Assembly: GCA_033819885.1 (NCBI GenBank)
Contig: JAQYUZ010000005.1
Span: 496,001-560,000 of the forward strand
Origin: Microbotryomycetes sp. JL201
Taxonomy: Eukaryota; Basidiomycota; Microbotryomycetes
Reading direction: 5' to 3'
DNA length: 64,000 nt
The translations under genes were made by a program, and so were the position numbers. The notes under the pieces were generated by a model, which did not search any database, had not been told where the DNA came from, and saw only the letters and a list, made by a program, of their open reading frames with translations. Shown piece after piece: positions 25,601 through 38,000 of this stretch (position 1 is its first letter; each line of letters starts with the position of its first letter).

Positions 25601-26793
25601 TCCTCTAGTTCGATCAGGTCCGGCCTCTGTTGGCTCCCAAGACCTCCGGACGTCTCGATTCCGACTTTCAGACTGTCCCTGATAGAACGACGTAGGCTCT
25701 GAGTACCGGGACGAACTCTCTCCATAACCATAGCGGGATCCTGCGACATCGTAATCGTCTCGTCGATCGTGATAGGTTTCTCTCTGTGAAACGTTCGGGG
25801 CCGGTCTTGAGCTGCGATATTGGCCACCTACGTTATATCCTCGACTAGACGTCCATCCACGTCCTTCATCATAGCCGTGTGACCGACTGAGCCTGACATC
25901 TGCGTTCTGACGATTCTCCGAAACTGGCACATCGTCGTAGCTTACAAGCGGTCTCGGTGGGGGATAATTTGAAACCTCATTGGAGCTTGATGCAAATGAG
26001 CCCGCTTGTCGTAACGAACTTGACTCAGCCCAAGTCGGCTGAAACACAAAACGATCAGGGGCTGCAGGAGCGAGGACGATGCGTCTCAAAAAAATACCTT
26101 GGCAGGTAATGATGTCATTTCCGGTGGTCTGGGCGGGCCTTCTTCCAGAAGCTCGCCGTCCTCGGGCTCGGCGTCCGGTGGCAACCGAATTCGGGCCCAT
26201 GCGGCTTCACTTTGCGCGTCCGCCGACTGGAGCACTCTCGTCTCTGATGACTTTGAATCTTGACTTTGTTCAACGTCGTGGCTTGGTATGGTGACAGGCT
26301 CTGCGCGTGTTGATTTCGGTTTGGCGGGCTCGGAAGCCGCTGCCTCGACCACAACCTTCTTGATGGACAGTGGGTTTGCTTTCTTCGCCTTTGGAGGACT
26401 GGCAGGTGCCTTGAGGAGACCCGCCAAAGGTCCTGCGCCCTTTTTGTTGGCGACGGCGGCTTTGAGTCCGATCTTGACCTTGGCAGTTGTGTGCGGCGAT
26501 CGCGGTGACTGAGAGCGAGGGTCATTGTCTGCTGCGCTCGGTGCAAGTGTGCCTGGATCGTCTGCAGCTGCAATTGCCTCGGGTGCCGACGCTGGCGGCT
26601 CTCGCTTCGCCAAGGCGGCGCCTTTGATGGTAAATTGCATCGTGATCGGCTCGTCTAAAAGATCACTAGTCATAGCAGCTTCCGTTTGTGTGACGACGCC
26701 ATCAGAAGTTGGTGCACCGGGGGACAACGCGGCTCTGGCGGTGGCTGCTGGCGCCTTATAGTCGCCATCGGCTGGCACGGTCGAGTCAGACAT
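22655..26793 (-). CDS. BUR1: Bur1/CDK9-type cyclin-dependent kinase
   Basis: Ten exons: 26098-26793, 24524-26038, 24377-24467, 24156-24319, 23983-24099, 23826-23923, 23693-23773, 23519-23632, 23319-23456, 22655-23261; 1206 aa. Bur1/CDK9 phosphorylates Spt5 and the RNA polymerase II tail to promote elongation. A ~670-residue N-terminus rich in Ala/Pro, then Arg/Ser dipeptides, precedes the kinase. It shows [12 protein letters not shown], the Lys of VVALKQI, a [18 protein letters not shown] helix, [18 protein letters not shown], the T-loop [16 protein letters not shown] and [11 protein letters not shown]. The C-terminus is Gln/Pro/Gly-rich with a polyglutamine tract. [15 protein letters not shown] and the C-terminal EWFWVDPLP favour Bur1 over other CDKs. 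Such a long N-terminal extension is unusual for Bur1. Start at 26793 is ATG. Confidence 0.93.
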
Positions 26794-27035
26794 CGCCAGT
26801 TGACTCGCTCATGCGCACGCGTAGCACTGCTCGTGAGGCGGTGAAGCGCGTGCGCAGGCTTTGGCAACCCGCAAAGAGCGAGAGAGGCCCGGTCGCACAA
26901 GCAGGTGAAGCATTCTTTCGAATTGCAAGCGATTTTACACATGTTGCACAGACATAGATACATCATTCGAAATACAAGACAAGGTTGGGCAGAAACTGTG
27001 CCCCTCGCGCTTCCGTAGTCCAGCGAGTGGCGGCC

Positions 27036-27855
27036 TCACCATTCAAACTCGCTGTGAGCGCACCAAAATCGTTTGAGCGGCCGCCACAAGGTGGCAGAAC
27101 AACAACGAACTCACCCATTACACTTTGCAAACAAATAGTCCTTACCGTTGACCGATACAAGTCCGTCCTTGAGAGTGACTTTCCACTTGTTTTTGACGCG
27201 CTGCACCTGTGTGGCACAGCTGTCAGCGGGCAGGCCATTCTCCGTGAGAGGCAGACTGATTGACTACCTTTTCGTACAACGCAATAATGACGTCGCCTCC
27301 CTCGCCTGCGCCGTCCTCGTCTTCGTTCTCGAGGTCGTCGTCAGAGTCGTCCAAGTCAGAGTTGATCGCGTCGTCGTCGGCGCTCGGCTTCTTCTTGCCG
27401 TCTTGCGTGTCGTCTTTGAGCTCTTGCTTAGGCTTGCCGTTGGCCGCGCCCTGCCGTAGAGACCCCATTTCCATGTCAGCGAACGCGGTTCGCGCGCGCT
27501 CGCGCTCAGGCCCATCGGCTCTCGCACTGACAGAGGAGCTAGCCGCTGGTTGCTGCGGCTGAGCGCCGTGGGGCAGCGGTGGGAACCTCTTTGCAACTTC
27601 TCCCATCTTGGCGTCGTTCGAAAAGTCTGCGACCCGCGACTGTGCGACCTTGAGTTCCCAGATGCGCAAGAGCTCGTTCAGTACGGCTTCCTCGACGCCG
27701 ACCTCGTCAAAGTCTGTCCTGACGTTCTCGACAACGTCGTTCATGATGGTCCTGTAGACCTGCGGCTGCCCGCGTCGGATAGTGGGTGCACGCGGTCAGC
27801 ATCATTCAGGCCATGACGGGCCCGGACGACGGCTTACGACGACCTTGTTGGACAT
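27036..27855 (-). CDS. TOA1: TFIIA large subunit
   Basis: Exons 27838-27855, 27268-27759, 27115-27206 and 27036-27051 give 205 aa. TFIIA stabilises TBP on promoter DNA in pre-initiation complexes. The N-terminal four-helix-bundle segment (VYRTIMNDVVENVRTDFDE) and the C-terminal beta-barrel strand region (KWKVTLKDGLVSVNGKDYLFAKCNGEFEW) are both conserved. They are linked by a Pro/Gln/Ala-rich then strongly acidic linker (DLDDSDDDLENEDEDG). The linker is short, so the protein is smaller than many homologues. The first exon codes only MSNKVV and the last only 16 bases; both are required to reach a proper start and the terminal GEFEW. It shares a short divergent promoter with ATP16. Confidence 0.95.
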
Positions 27856-28020
27856 GGTCGCAGGCGCTTGACGCCAATTCTGAAAGTGGTGCTCCTCTCG
27901 TCTGCGACCTGGCCGAGAGGGAACGGGCTTTTGGCGAAGAGAGAGATCAGCCGACGGGGGCGTCGCCTGAGGCTGAAGCGTCGTCGGGGCGGCCGACCTT
28001 TTCCTTGCACCGCACACACC
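27856..28020. promoter_or_regulatory. Compact divergent promoter TOA1 (-)/ATP16 (+) with CCAAT box
   Basis: Only 165 bp separate the start codons of TOA1 and ATP16. A CCAAT pentamer is at 27874-27878. CCAAT boxes bound by the Hap complex drive many fungal respiratory genes, which fits ATP16. That this copy is functional is inference. Confidence 0.5.
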
Positions 28021-29154
28021 ATGTTCGCCCGCACCGCCCTTCGTGTCGCGCGCCCCATGATGGCCAGGTCATACGCGACCGAGGCCAGTGACAAGCTGCG
28101 GCTGTCGCTCTCGCTGCCGCACGAGGTGAGGGCGTTTCTCCAGCGATGCCAGCGGCCGTCGCGCACGCACACTCGCGCGTGCGGTCACACGGACACTGTT
28201 GCGACAACTCTTGGAATCGTATGACATGCTTCTGGCGCGATTTGTGCTCGGTCAGGACGCGCACGAGATCTCGTGCGAGGCTCTGCCGGCGCAAGTCGGC
28301 CAGCGCGACGACGCATTCTCAAAGCGCGCACACCAATGCCTCCGCTCGATTGCTGACACACGCCTGTGTCTCGCCCGCAGACTATCTACTCGTCAGCAGA
28401 CGTCGTTCAGGTCAACATCTCGGCCACGTCCGGTGATATGGGCATGTGAGTGCGCCGTGTCTCTGTTCTCGACACACTTGCACGCGCATCAGTCACACTC
28501 TGCTGCATCACGCTTCGTCCTACCGACTCTCATCACGACGACTCGCTCGCACTCTTGCAAGGCAATAGAGAGCAGCTCTAACCCCTCGTCTGTGCCAACA
28601 GCCTGGCCAACCACGTTCCCTCGATCGAATCGCTCAAGCCCGGTGTTCTCGAGGTCATTGAAGGATCAGAGACCAAGAAGTGGTTCGGTGCGTCGGCTTT
28701 GAAACGCCAAGCGTCCCCTGCTTTTTGGCGTCAACCTTGCAGAGCTCGGGAATTCTGACCTAAGGACATGTCGTTCTGCAGTGTCTGGCGGCTTTGCCAA
28801 CGTTCATCCCAACAATTTGTTGACTGTCAACGCCGTCGAGGCCTGTACGTGCTCCTTTCTCATCTTCAATTACTTGTACGCGGATCTACTGACACTGTGC
28901 TGTTTCCTGCTTGTTCATTGTTTCAAGACCCGCTCGAGTCTTTCTCGCCTGAGGTGCGTCCCGAGCCAGCCGTTGGCGGGCGAGGCAGCATAATGACCGG
29001 CTTGTGTCTAACGCCCTGACGAATGCAGGCTATCCGCTCTGGCTTGGCCGAGGCTCAGCGTGTCGCTTCCGGAAATGGTGACGCCAACGAGAAGGCAGAG
29101 GCCCAAATTGAAGTCGAGGTCTACGAGGCTCTGCAAGCTGCCCTCAAGGCCTGA
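28021..29154 (+). CDS. ATP16: F1-ATPase delta subunit, mitochondrial
   Basis: Exons 28021-28125, 28381-28445, 28602-28687, 28782-28844, 28928-28953 and 29029-29154 give 156 aa. This subunit (bacterial epsilon equivalent) belongs to the central stalk of mitochondrial ATP synthase. The N-terminus MFARTALRVARPMMARSYA is a typical basic matrix-targeting presequence. The beta-sandwich follows (LSLPHETIYSS, VQVNISATSGDMGILANHVPS, KPGVLEVIEG, WFVSGGFANVHPNNLLTV), then the C-terminal helical hairpin (EAIRSGLAEAQR...EVEVYEALQAALKA). Introns are relatively long here (first 255 nt). Exon 5 has only 26 nt. Length agrees with the family. Confidence 0.95.
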
Positions 29155-29369
29155 TCATCAGGCTCTTTTACTGTGGTTTTTTGATGTCGATTCTGATAGA
29201 AAAACAGGAGGCGCTCGTCGTGCCACGTGACTGGAGTAGCGATGGCATGGTCCATGTTGCACTTCCAATTACAAATTGACAGTATTCAGAGTGATTGTGT
29301 GCGCTGCAGCTCGTCTCTGGCTAGCGTCACTGCCAGCGCCGTGCCGGCACTTTGTTGTCTCACGACGCG

Positions 29370-31354
29370 ATGCCCCCGAAAGCCTCGGCAGGCGCCGACA
29401 AGACGTACGAGACTGGCGACGTTGTAAGTAGACATATCGGCCCTCACAGGCGTGCCTTGCGTGCCTTTGCGTGTTGCTGTGCAACATGTTGCACCAGCCG
29501 GCGCGCGCGCCCGCCTTCCGTCGACTTGCTCGCTTCATGCGCAAACACTTGCTGACCCTGGCACGCTACACAGGTTCTCGGCAAATTGAAAGGATATCCT
29601 GCATGGCCAGGTCACGTACGTCGAGACTCGAGACGAGCGCGAGCATGGGCTGAAACGACGGGGCCGGCCGTCGGGCGAGCGTCACGGGCGCTGCCGCTTG
29701 AAAGCGATCGAAAGCCGAACGAGTACGCGCGACGTCGAGCCCTCAGGCGTAATTGGCGGCCCATGATCCTGACGTGGTACAACCGTGCTGCACGGCCTGT
29801 TGCAAGCACCGCATCGAGCTCCTGGCCGGCTCGTGTCTCTTAAAATTGTGTTGAGGTGCATCAGCGCCTTTCAATTGACCTCTCTCATCCATCACAGATC
29901 GTTGACAATGAATCCGCACCCCCAAAAGTTCGCAAAGAAAAGCCTGCCAAGTCGAAATCATCGTATCTCGTCCAGTTCTTCCCAACCGGAGACTTGTGAG
30001 TGCCAGTGTCGTACACATGCATCTCTGCATGTATCACATCGACTTATGACACGAATAGAACACTGCTGACCTTCATCACGACTCGCGTCAGCGCATGGTT
30101 GAGCGCACGTGACATTTCGACGCTGGCGACGCAAGAGATCGACGCCTTTTTGAACAGCAAGGGCAAGAAGAAGGCCGATCTTGTCAACGCGTACGAGACT
30201 GCTCGCGACCCAGAGACTTGGAAGGAGCAAAAGGCTCAAGAAGCGGCAGCGTACGAAGCTTGGATGAACGAGTTGCCGGCGGATGACAATATTGACCAAC
30301 TGGCAAGCGATGAAGAAAGCGGGAAGAAGAGGAAGCGAAAGAGCGATGCTGCTGAGAAAAAGGCATCTGGCGAGAAAAAGGCGAAAAAGGCAAAGCTGCA
30401 AGGTGGAAGCAAGGCAGAGGTGCGTTGCTGCCGCCAAGAGGCCTCTCAAACGGCACGGTACTTATCGCTCTTTGCTGGCACAGGCGGAAGAGAAGCCAGA
30501 AGACAAGCCTGCATCAAAGAAGGCCAAGGCAGGATCAGAGTGTCAGTTGGAGTCGGCATTCTGGTTTGGGCCTGCCGATTTTGACGCCGGCTTTGCTCAC
30601 AGCCGACAGTCCCGAGTTGAAGCAAGTGCGTGATTGGCGCCACAAGCTGCAAAAAGTTTTCGTTTCGCAGAAGCCGCCGACGTCCGAGGTATGCCCGCCA
30701 TCTGTCGTATCTGAGACGGCGTTCCTGACCGATTTTGGCTGCTAGGATATGACTAAATGCAAGGAGTACTTTGCCGCCATGGAAGATTTCGACATGAAGA
30801 AGGAGTGGCTGGCGGTGCGTCTAGGATTGCAATTATGGCGTTGACAGCTTGCTGACGGTCGTGTTGGTGGCTAGGAAACAAAACTGGCGAAAGTGCTCAA
30901 ACGTATCGCTCAAATGAAGGACGGCGAGATTCCTGACAACGATCAGTACAATTTCCGAGGTCGCTCTTCTGCGCTGGCGGCGAAGTGGTCCACGCAGGTG
31001 ACGGACGCCGTGTCGAACGCGCCCGACACTCCTCAAGCAGCCAATACTTCGGCCGCAGAAGAGTCTGCGCCCGCCCCAGTCGAGCAACCATCTGAGCCGA
31101 CATCTCAAAACCACGCACCTGCGCCGATCGAGTCCTCTGGGCTCGCGACGGAGGCTCCGGCAGAGAGCAAATCTGCTGAGCCCAACGGCGTCGCTGAATC
31201 CAAGCCTGCAGAGGAAGCACCTGCGCAACCAAATGGTACGACCGAAGCTGCTCCCATCGCATCCGAGTCTGCTCCGGTTGCGATCGAGTCGAACGAGCCA
31301 AAGCCTGCGCCTGAGTCTGCTTCCGAGCCGAATGCTGTCGAGACAACCGCCTAG
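29370..31354 (+). CDS. PWWP-domain protein with LEDGF-like (TFIIS N-terminal/IBD-type) helical domain
   Basis: Exons 29370-29423, 29574-29615, 29898-29995, 30092-30419, 30484-30541, 30603-30688, 30746-30814 and 30875-31354 give 404 aa. PWWP domains read methylated H3K36 on nucleosomes. The signature is YETGDVVLGKLKGYPAWPGHI, then SSYLVQFFPTGDFAWLSARDI. A Lys-rich nuclear stretch (KKRKRKSDAAEKKASGEKKAK) follows. A helical domain (ELKQVRDWRHKLQKVF, then MEDFDMKKEWLAETKLAKVLKRIAQMK) resembles the LEDGF integrase-binding domain and TFIIS N-terminal fold. The C-terminus is Ala/Pro/Glu-rich and probably disordered. The closest known fungal roles are Pdp3/Ioc4-type chromatin factors, but orthology is uncertain. 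It lies directly upstream of CHD1 on the same strand. Confidence 0.87.
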
Positions 31355-32052
31355 GTGGCGGACAAAGTGCATTTCGAGCGTTAGAATGGCGATTGCGGAC
31401 GCATCTCCATTCTAGGGCGTGGTTTCTGGGCGTTGCTGCCATTGTGAATGGCTTTGCCACCCGCTCTTCGCCTGCTACCGCCGAACGCGCTTGTCACTGT
31501 CCTCGCACAGCCAAACTGGCCGTCTTATTCTCCCCTCATGTGCCTACAATTTGGGCTTCGCTGGTCCGCCCAGACCCGCTTTGTCCTTTCCAACCCATTT
31601 CCATGTTTCAGTAGTTTAAAGGTTTCTGAAATTCTCGTGTTTGCAAAAAAAGACGGAAAGACGCTTGTCCGACCTGACACTGTTTGCACACGCCCGTCAT
31701 GGTCCCCTGTTTTGAACGTGGAAGAGCGCGGGCGGGCGCGGGCGCGCGTGCTCGTCGTCGTCGGCTCTCGCTCTCGAGCTTGCGTTCGATCGAAAGCACC
31801 GCGCGTTCCTCGACGTCGGCTCAGAGCTCTCTTCAACCGAGCTCTCGATCCTCCTGAATAGTTCAGCTCGCGCGTGAGAGGGACACACACGCGGCAAGTG
31901 TGTCAGCAAAGCGTGCAGACACTCGTCGGCGCTACGCCCGCGCATCTCTTTCGGGCGCGCTTTGTCGTCGACTGGGCCGACTTTTGGTCCTTCAGGGACC
32001 GGGCAAGACACTTTCAGTGCCTTGATAAGGGCATTGAGCTGTCGACGTGGTC
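31355..32052. other. Interval between PWWP gene and CHD1
   Basis: This 698-bp stretch probably holds the 3' end of the PWWP gene and the promoter and leader of CHD1. A GC-rich block around 31725-31790 is dominated by CG-rich repeats of simple composition. No conserved protein motif was seen in any frame. Confidence 0.45.
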
Positions 32053-35000
32053 ATGACTGACGTCGTGATGGCGGTCGAACGCGCACCGGCCGTGGATCGT
32101 TCGGCAGCCTCACAGTCGGCTCACGCACCGCCTTCCGCGTTCAGTACCGCTCAATATTCAGCGGACGACAGTCTGGCAACACAACGGAGCTCTAACGCAG
32201 CGGGAAACGATGTCGCGATGGAGTCGGCGCCTGTCTCGGACGCGGACGAGCAAGCAGCCACGGCAAGCGAGGACGAGGACGGCGATGCTGAAGAAGACGA
32301 TGAGAATGCGCAAACAATCGATCAAGAGGATGCTGCTGCTTACAGCGACCACTCGAGCGCAACAGTAAGCTCGAGCAGCTCGGCCAATTCGTCCGAACCG
32401 GTCAAGCACTCTGGCAAGCGCATTGCTCGTCCAATGCCGACCAAACGCAAGCAAAACAAGCTCGACTTGCCGGAAGATTTTGACGCAGAGCTTTACGGTC
32501 TTCGGAGATCGGTGCGTGCCCCTTAGATTTCGGTCCAGGGCGTCAACGTCCTTGGCTCAACAACGAGCACCTCCTGCAGGGTCGGGCGTCCACAGCAGCC
32601 GTAAAACAGGCAAGTTGGTCCACCGCACCTTACTTGTCAGTCCTTTTTGCTGACATTGACCTTGTGCGCTCTTCAACAGCGCGTCTTTGATGACGAGGCC
32701 TCAAGCGACGGGGCTTCTTCGAGCCGTCCGAGATCCCGCAAGGGTAAAGGCAGAGCAGGCGAGTGGATGTGGCTTCCATGCTGTGGTTGACGCGCTTTCT
32801 GGCGAGTGCTCGGACTGACGCCGCTGGATCTGCAGGCTCGATAACCTCCCTTGCGCAAAATGACGACGCGTCGTCGAGCTCTGGCGAATCGTCCGATGAA
32901 TTCTCAGTTTCGATCAAAGCTGCCAAGAGGCGCAAGAGCCAAACAAAGAAGGGCAAGCGGCGGACAGCTCGAGACTTTGAGATGCCACGGTTCTCGTCGC
33001 GCAACGGTAAAGAATTGCCAAACTATAACGAGGCGGCCAATAATTGGGACTTGACCGAGTCAGAAGACGAGGATGACTACGAATCGGGCGATGTCGCCGA
33101 GAGCAAGCGTGCGTGCAGTCTCCCGGAACGCCTCGCAGAAAAACTAGGACACTGACTAATCCGCGACTTTTGACAGCGGAAGACGCTATTGACGGCGTTT
33201 TCGCTCACAAGCGAGACATTGAGCACGGTCAGTCTCCACGCATAGCCTCTATTGCTCGCCACAGCGTCTGATGCGCAATTGCAGAGGGCGACGAGAAGGA
33301 TGAACCTCGCAAGAATTTGCGGTTTCTGGTCAAATGGCAAAATTACAGCCACATTCACAACACGTGGGAAACATACGAGTACTTGAAACGCTTCAAGGGC
33401 TTCAAACGTGTCGACAACTATATCAAGTCAGTGTTTAACGTGCAGCAAACAATCTTGAACAACCCAGCAACCAGTCGTGAGGACCTCGAGGCGCTTCAAA
33501 TTGACAAGGAGCGGCAGGCAGAGCAGCTCGAGGGCTATAAGCAGGTCGAGCGCATCATAGCGCAGCGCGATGCCCCGGCCAATGCAGATATCGACCACGA
33601 ACATCGTCAGGCGTCTCACCTGTGCCAACAAAGCTTCTTTAGCTAACCACAGTTGCATTACAGTCGAATACCTGTGCAAATGGAAAGGGCTCTCGTATGC
33701 CGAGTCGACTTGGGAGGACCACGACACGGTCAGCTCCATCGCCGCGGAAGCGATCGACTCGTATCTCGAACGAACGAGCAGCTCGTCACTCCCGCACAAA
33801 AGTCAATACTACAGCATCAAGAACAGGCCGACATTTATCAAGCTTAAGGAAGAGCCCGAGTACATCAAGCCAGGCGGCACGCTCAAGGACTTCCAAATGA
33901 CGGGTCTCAACTGGCTTGCTTACTTGTGGTCCCGTGGCGAGAATGGAATTCTCGCCGACGAGGTGAGTATACGAGACGAGACTCGAAGGCGAAATCATCG
34001 CTTATTGTGTTTGGATGCAGATGGGTCTCGGTAAGACCGTTCAGACATGCTCGTTCCTGTCATATCTCTTTCACGAGCACTCTCAGTTCGGTCCGTTCCT
34101 CGTCGTCGTGCCTTTGTCGACATTGCCTGCATGGCAGATGCAGCTTGCGCAATGGGCTCCGGACCTGAATGTGATCGCGTATATCGGCAACGGCCCAAGT
34201 CGACAAACGATCCGCGATTACGAATTTGGTTCGGGCAAAAGGCTCAAGTTCAACGTCTTGCTTACGACGTACGAATTTGCGCTCAAGGACAAGGGCGAGC
34301 TTGGGCAGATCAAGTGGCAGTACTTGGCCGTGGACGAGGTGAGCATGTTTGGCGAGGGCATTTCAAGACGCTGGAGGACACATGCTCAATTCTGCCTTTT
34401 TCTCAGGCTCATCGGCTGAAAAATTCCGATTCGCAACTTTACGACGCGTTGATGGGCTTCTCGGCGGCGGCGAAGCTGCTCATCACAGGCACGCCGCTTC
34501 AGAACAACGTCAAAGGCGAGTGAGCTTGCATTACTACATCGTACTTTTTGCTGACGATTCTATGTGTTATCAGAGCTGCTGTCACTCATGCACTTCCTGC
34601 ATCCCGAACGTTTTGAGCTCGCCGGAGACTTTGATTTGAATGGTAAATTAGCGCAACCCCAGCTTGCGCAAGTTCACCGGTCCTGACACGCTGCCGCCCG
34701 AAACAGACGAAGAGAACGAAGCGAAAATTCGCGATTTGCACGGCAAGCTTGAATCGATCATGCTGCGTCGACTCAAGCGAGACGTTATTAAAGAGTTGCC
34801 GACCAAGAGCGAGCGGATATTGCGTGTCGAAATGTCAAACATGCAGACGTGGTGGTACAAAAACATCTTGACAAGGGTGAGACGGCCTGGTCGCGCTCTA
34901 AGATGCTACGGTTGACGCTCGTGTGCAGAATTATCAAGCTCTCAGTGGAACCGACCCCAATGTTTCTCTGCTGAACATTGCGATGGAGCTCAAGAAGGCA

Positions 35001-38000
35001 TCTAACCATCCGTACTTGTTTGAGGGGGCCGAGACGCGCAGCGAAGTCAGGGAAGAGACGCTCAAAGGGCTTGTCATGAACAGTGGAAAGATGGTGCTTC
35101 TCGACAAATTGCTGGCGAGACTGAAAGCAGACGGTCACCGTGTGCTCGTGTTCAGTCAAATGGTCAGGATGCTGTAAGCTGTGTCTCTTCCTGATTCGAG
35201 TTGCGATGCTGAACTGACCTCTGTCATGCCAGGGACATCCTTTCTGACTACTGTGCACTGCGAGGCTACTTGCATCAGCGGCTGGATGGCACTGTGCCAT
35301 CCGAGATCAGGCGCAAGTCCATCGAGCACTACAACGCGCCAGATTCGCCGGACTTTGTTTTCTTGCTCTCGACTCGCGCTGGCGGCCTCGGCATCAATCT
35401 TGAGACCGGTACGTGGTTCAATCGGGTCCTTGGCAATTTCTGAATCTAGCTTCTCTCTCTGCAGCCGATACGGTCATCATCTTTGACAGCGACTGGAATC
35501 CTCAAAATGATCTGCAGGCCATGGCTCGTGCTCACCGTATCGGGCAAAAGAGTCACGTCAATGTCTATCGCTTTGTCACAAAGGACACGGTCGAAGAGGA
35601 CGTTTTGGAGAGGGCGCGCAAAAAAATGGTACTGGAGTATGCAAGTAAGTCGGGCGTCGCTTGCCACCCAATCATGCCAGTCGTTGACAATTGCAACACA
35701 GTTGTCAATCAGATGGACACATCTGGACGCAATCTCGGTCAAGTTCAGTCATCAATGAGGCCCGAAAACTACACAAAGGAGGAATTGGCATCGATCCTAA
35801 AATTTGGCGCCGCCAATATCTTCAAGCAAGACGGCGCGAGCTCAAAGCTGGAAGAGATGGACTTAGATGAAGTCATCAATCAGGCCGAGGCGTATGAGAC
35901 TGCGACTGCACCGACAGGCACGTCACTCGGTGGCGAAGAATTCTTGAACCAGTTCGCGATTCAAGACATCAAGGCCGATATGACAACTTGGGAAGACATA
36001 ATACCTGCCGATATACGTGCTGCGGCTGAGAATGAACGCCAACTGGAAGAGCTCAAGGCTCAGAGTTTGAAGCGCTTGGCAGCTGCTGTGCCTTCAGGCA
36101 CGTATGGCAGCCGAGACACCTCTCGCAGATCGTCGCCTGAATCATCCGTCAAAGCAGCCAAAGCAGACAAGGTCGAAAAGAAGTCAAAACCGCGCAAGAC
36201 CGAGGCTCAGCGTTCGATGGAGCTGAGCGATCGCGACTTGCGTACGCTCGTGCGCGGCTTGCAGCGTTTCGGTGACATTCGACATCGGTACGACACGATC
36301 GTGAAAGACGCGCGCCTCGAAAGCAAAAACAGAACCATAGTTCTGCAGACGGTGGACGAGCTATTCAAGCTTTGTCGAGCTGCGATCGAGGAAAAGAAGC
36401 AAGACCTCGAAGACAAGCGCAAGGCTGGTGAAGAGATCACGTCGGCAATGAAGAACAAGGCTGCACTTGTAACACTCAAAACCATCAGCAATATCAATGC
36501 CGAAACTGTACTCCAACGCGCCGAAGAACTCAAGATTGTTCACCGCTGTGAGACAGGCTCTTTCTTTGAATGAAAATGCATCACCTGACATCAGTCTCCT
36601 GAACAGATCTGAGTACACTCTCAGATCCAGCCAAATGGGTCTTTCCTGTCGAAGACACGAAATCGGTCATTAATTGGTCCTGTGACTGGAGTGTCGACGA
36701 CGACGCGAAACTGATTGTCGGCGTCTGGAAGCACGGCCACGGCGGCTGGGAGCAAATCCGAGACGACGCAAGTCTTGGTCTTCGAGACAAGATCTTTCTC
36801 GAAGACAACAAGTCTAAAACCGAAGGTAGCGAGGCGCCAAAGAAACAGATTCCAGCAGCGATTCATCTCGTTAGGCGCGCCGATTATCTTTTGCACATAC
36901 TCAAAGAGTACGACGATTCGAAACGAGGTAATAACGATGGCGCAAACATGTCTCGCAGTGGATCTATATCCGGCAAGGCGGGTGGGTCGTCTCGGTCAAA
37001 GACAAGTCACGACAAGTCGACGGAGACCTCCAGGCCTTCGAAACTTAAGCGCCCGACTTCGCAAGATTCGGATTCGGATGGAGGCTACAGCTCCATGGAC
37101 GAGAAAGAGTGCAAAGAGCAGTTGCGACCGGTCAAACGTGAGCTTAAAAAACTCAAATCGAGCAACGAAAGCAGGTCGCGTGAAGAAAAGCTCTCGATCA
37201 TCAAAGAATGTCTTGTTGCGATCGGCGCGCACATCGGCCAGCTCGTCAAGGCGGAAAAGGCTGAAAGGCGCGAAAAGCTGCGCAAACACCTTTGGGTGTG
37301 GACTTGTCACTTTTTCCCAAGTCGCGTACACTGGACAAAACTGAAAGAGATGTAAGCTAGTAAGAAAATCTCGGCTTTGTGGAAGCTCATCCCGCTGCCT
37401 CATCCTTTCAGGCACGCCAAGCTCTCGAAGACTCCAAACTCGGCGACTTCGGCACAGACTGCTTCAGCGAGTCAATCTCAGAAGTGGCCGTCAGAAGAGC
37501 GCGAGAGTAGATCTGGGCGCCCACGAGAGGATGAGAAAGACGGTAGTCGCAGTCGCGAGCGTGAACGTGACGCGCCGCCCCAGAAAAAGCTCAGAACAGA
37601 AAGGTAAGAATTCTCCGTTGCCTTCCCAAGCAAGCACAGAACTCACCTCTCTTTCTAAAGCTCGACAATTTCTGGGATGCCGTCCATCAAGCGCGTGTCG
37701 CAGTCGGCAACGAGCGGTCGGGGGCCTTTGCACCACTATGGTGCGAGGCCGCACGACCGTCAAGACTCGCCTGCCTCGTCTTATTCGAACGGCCACTCGT
37801 CGCATTACAGGCAGAGCTCACACCCCAACCATGACTCGCGCGAATCGTTCCGGCATAGCCCCGTTCACCAGCCTTCGCATTACAACGGAGGAAATCACAC
37901 ACCGTCGTCACTTGGTCCGAGTCATCCGAGCTTGCCCGCTCGCCCTTCCTCCAACTACAGCAACGGTTCGAACGGCAACTTGCCGCCTGGTCCGCCGCCA

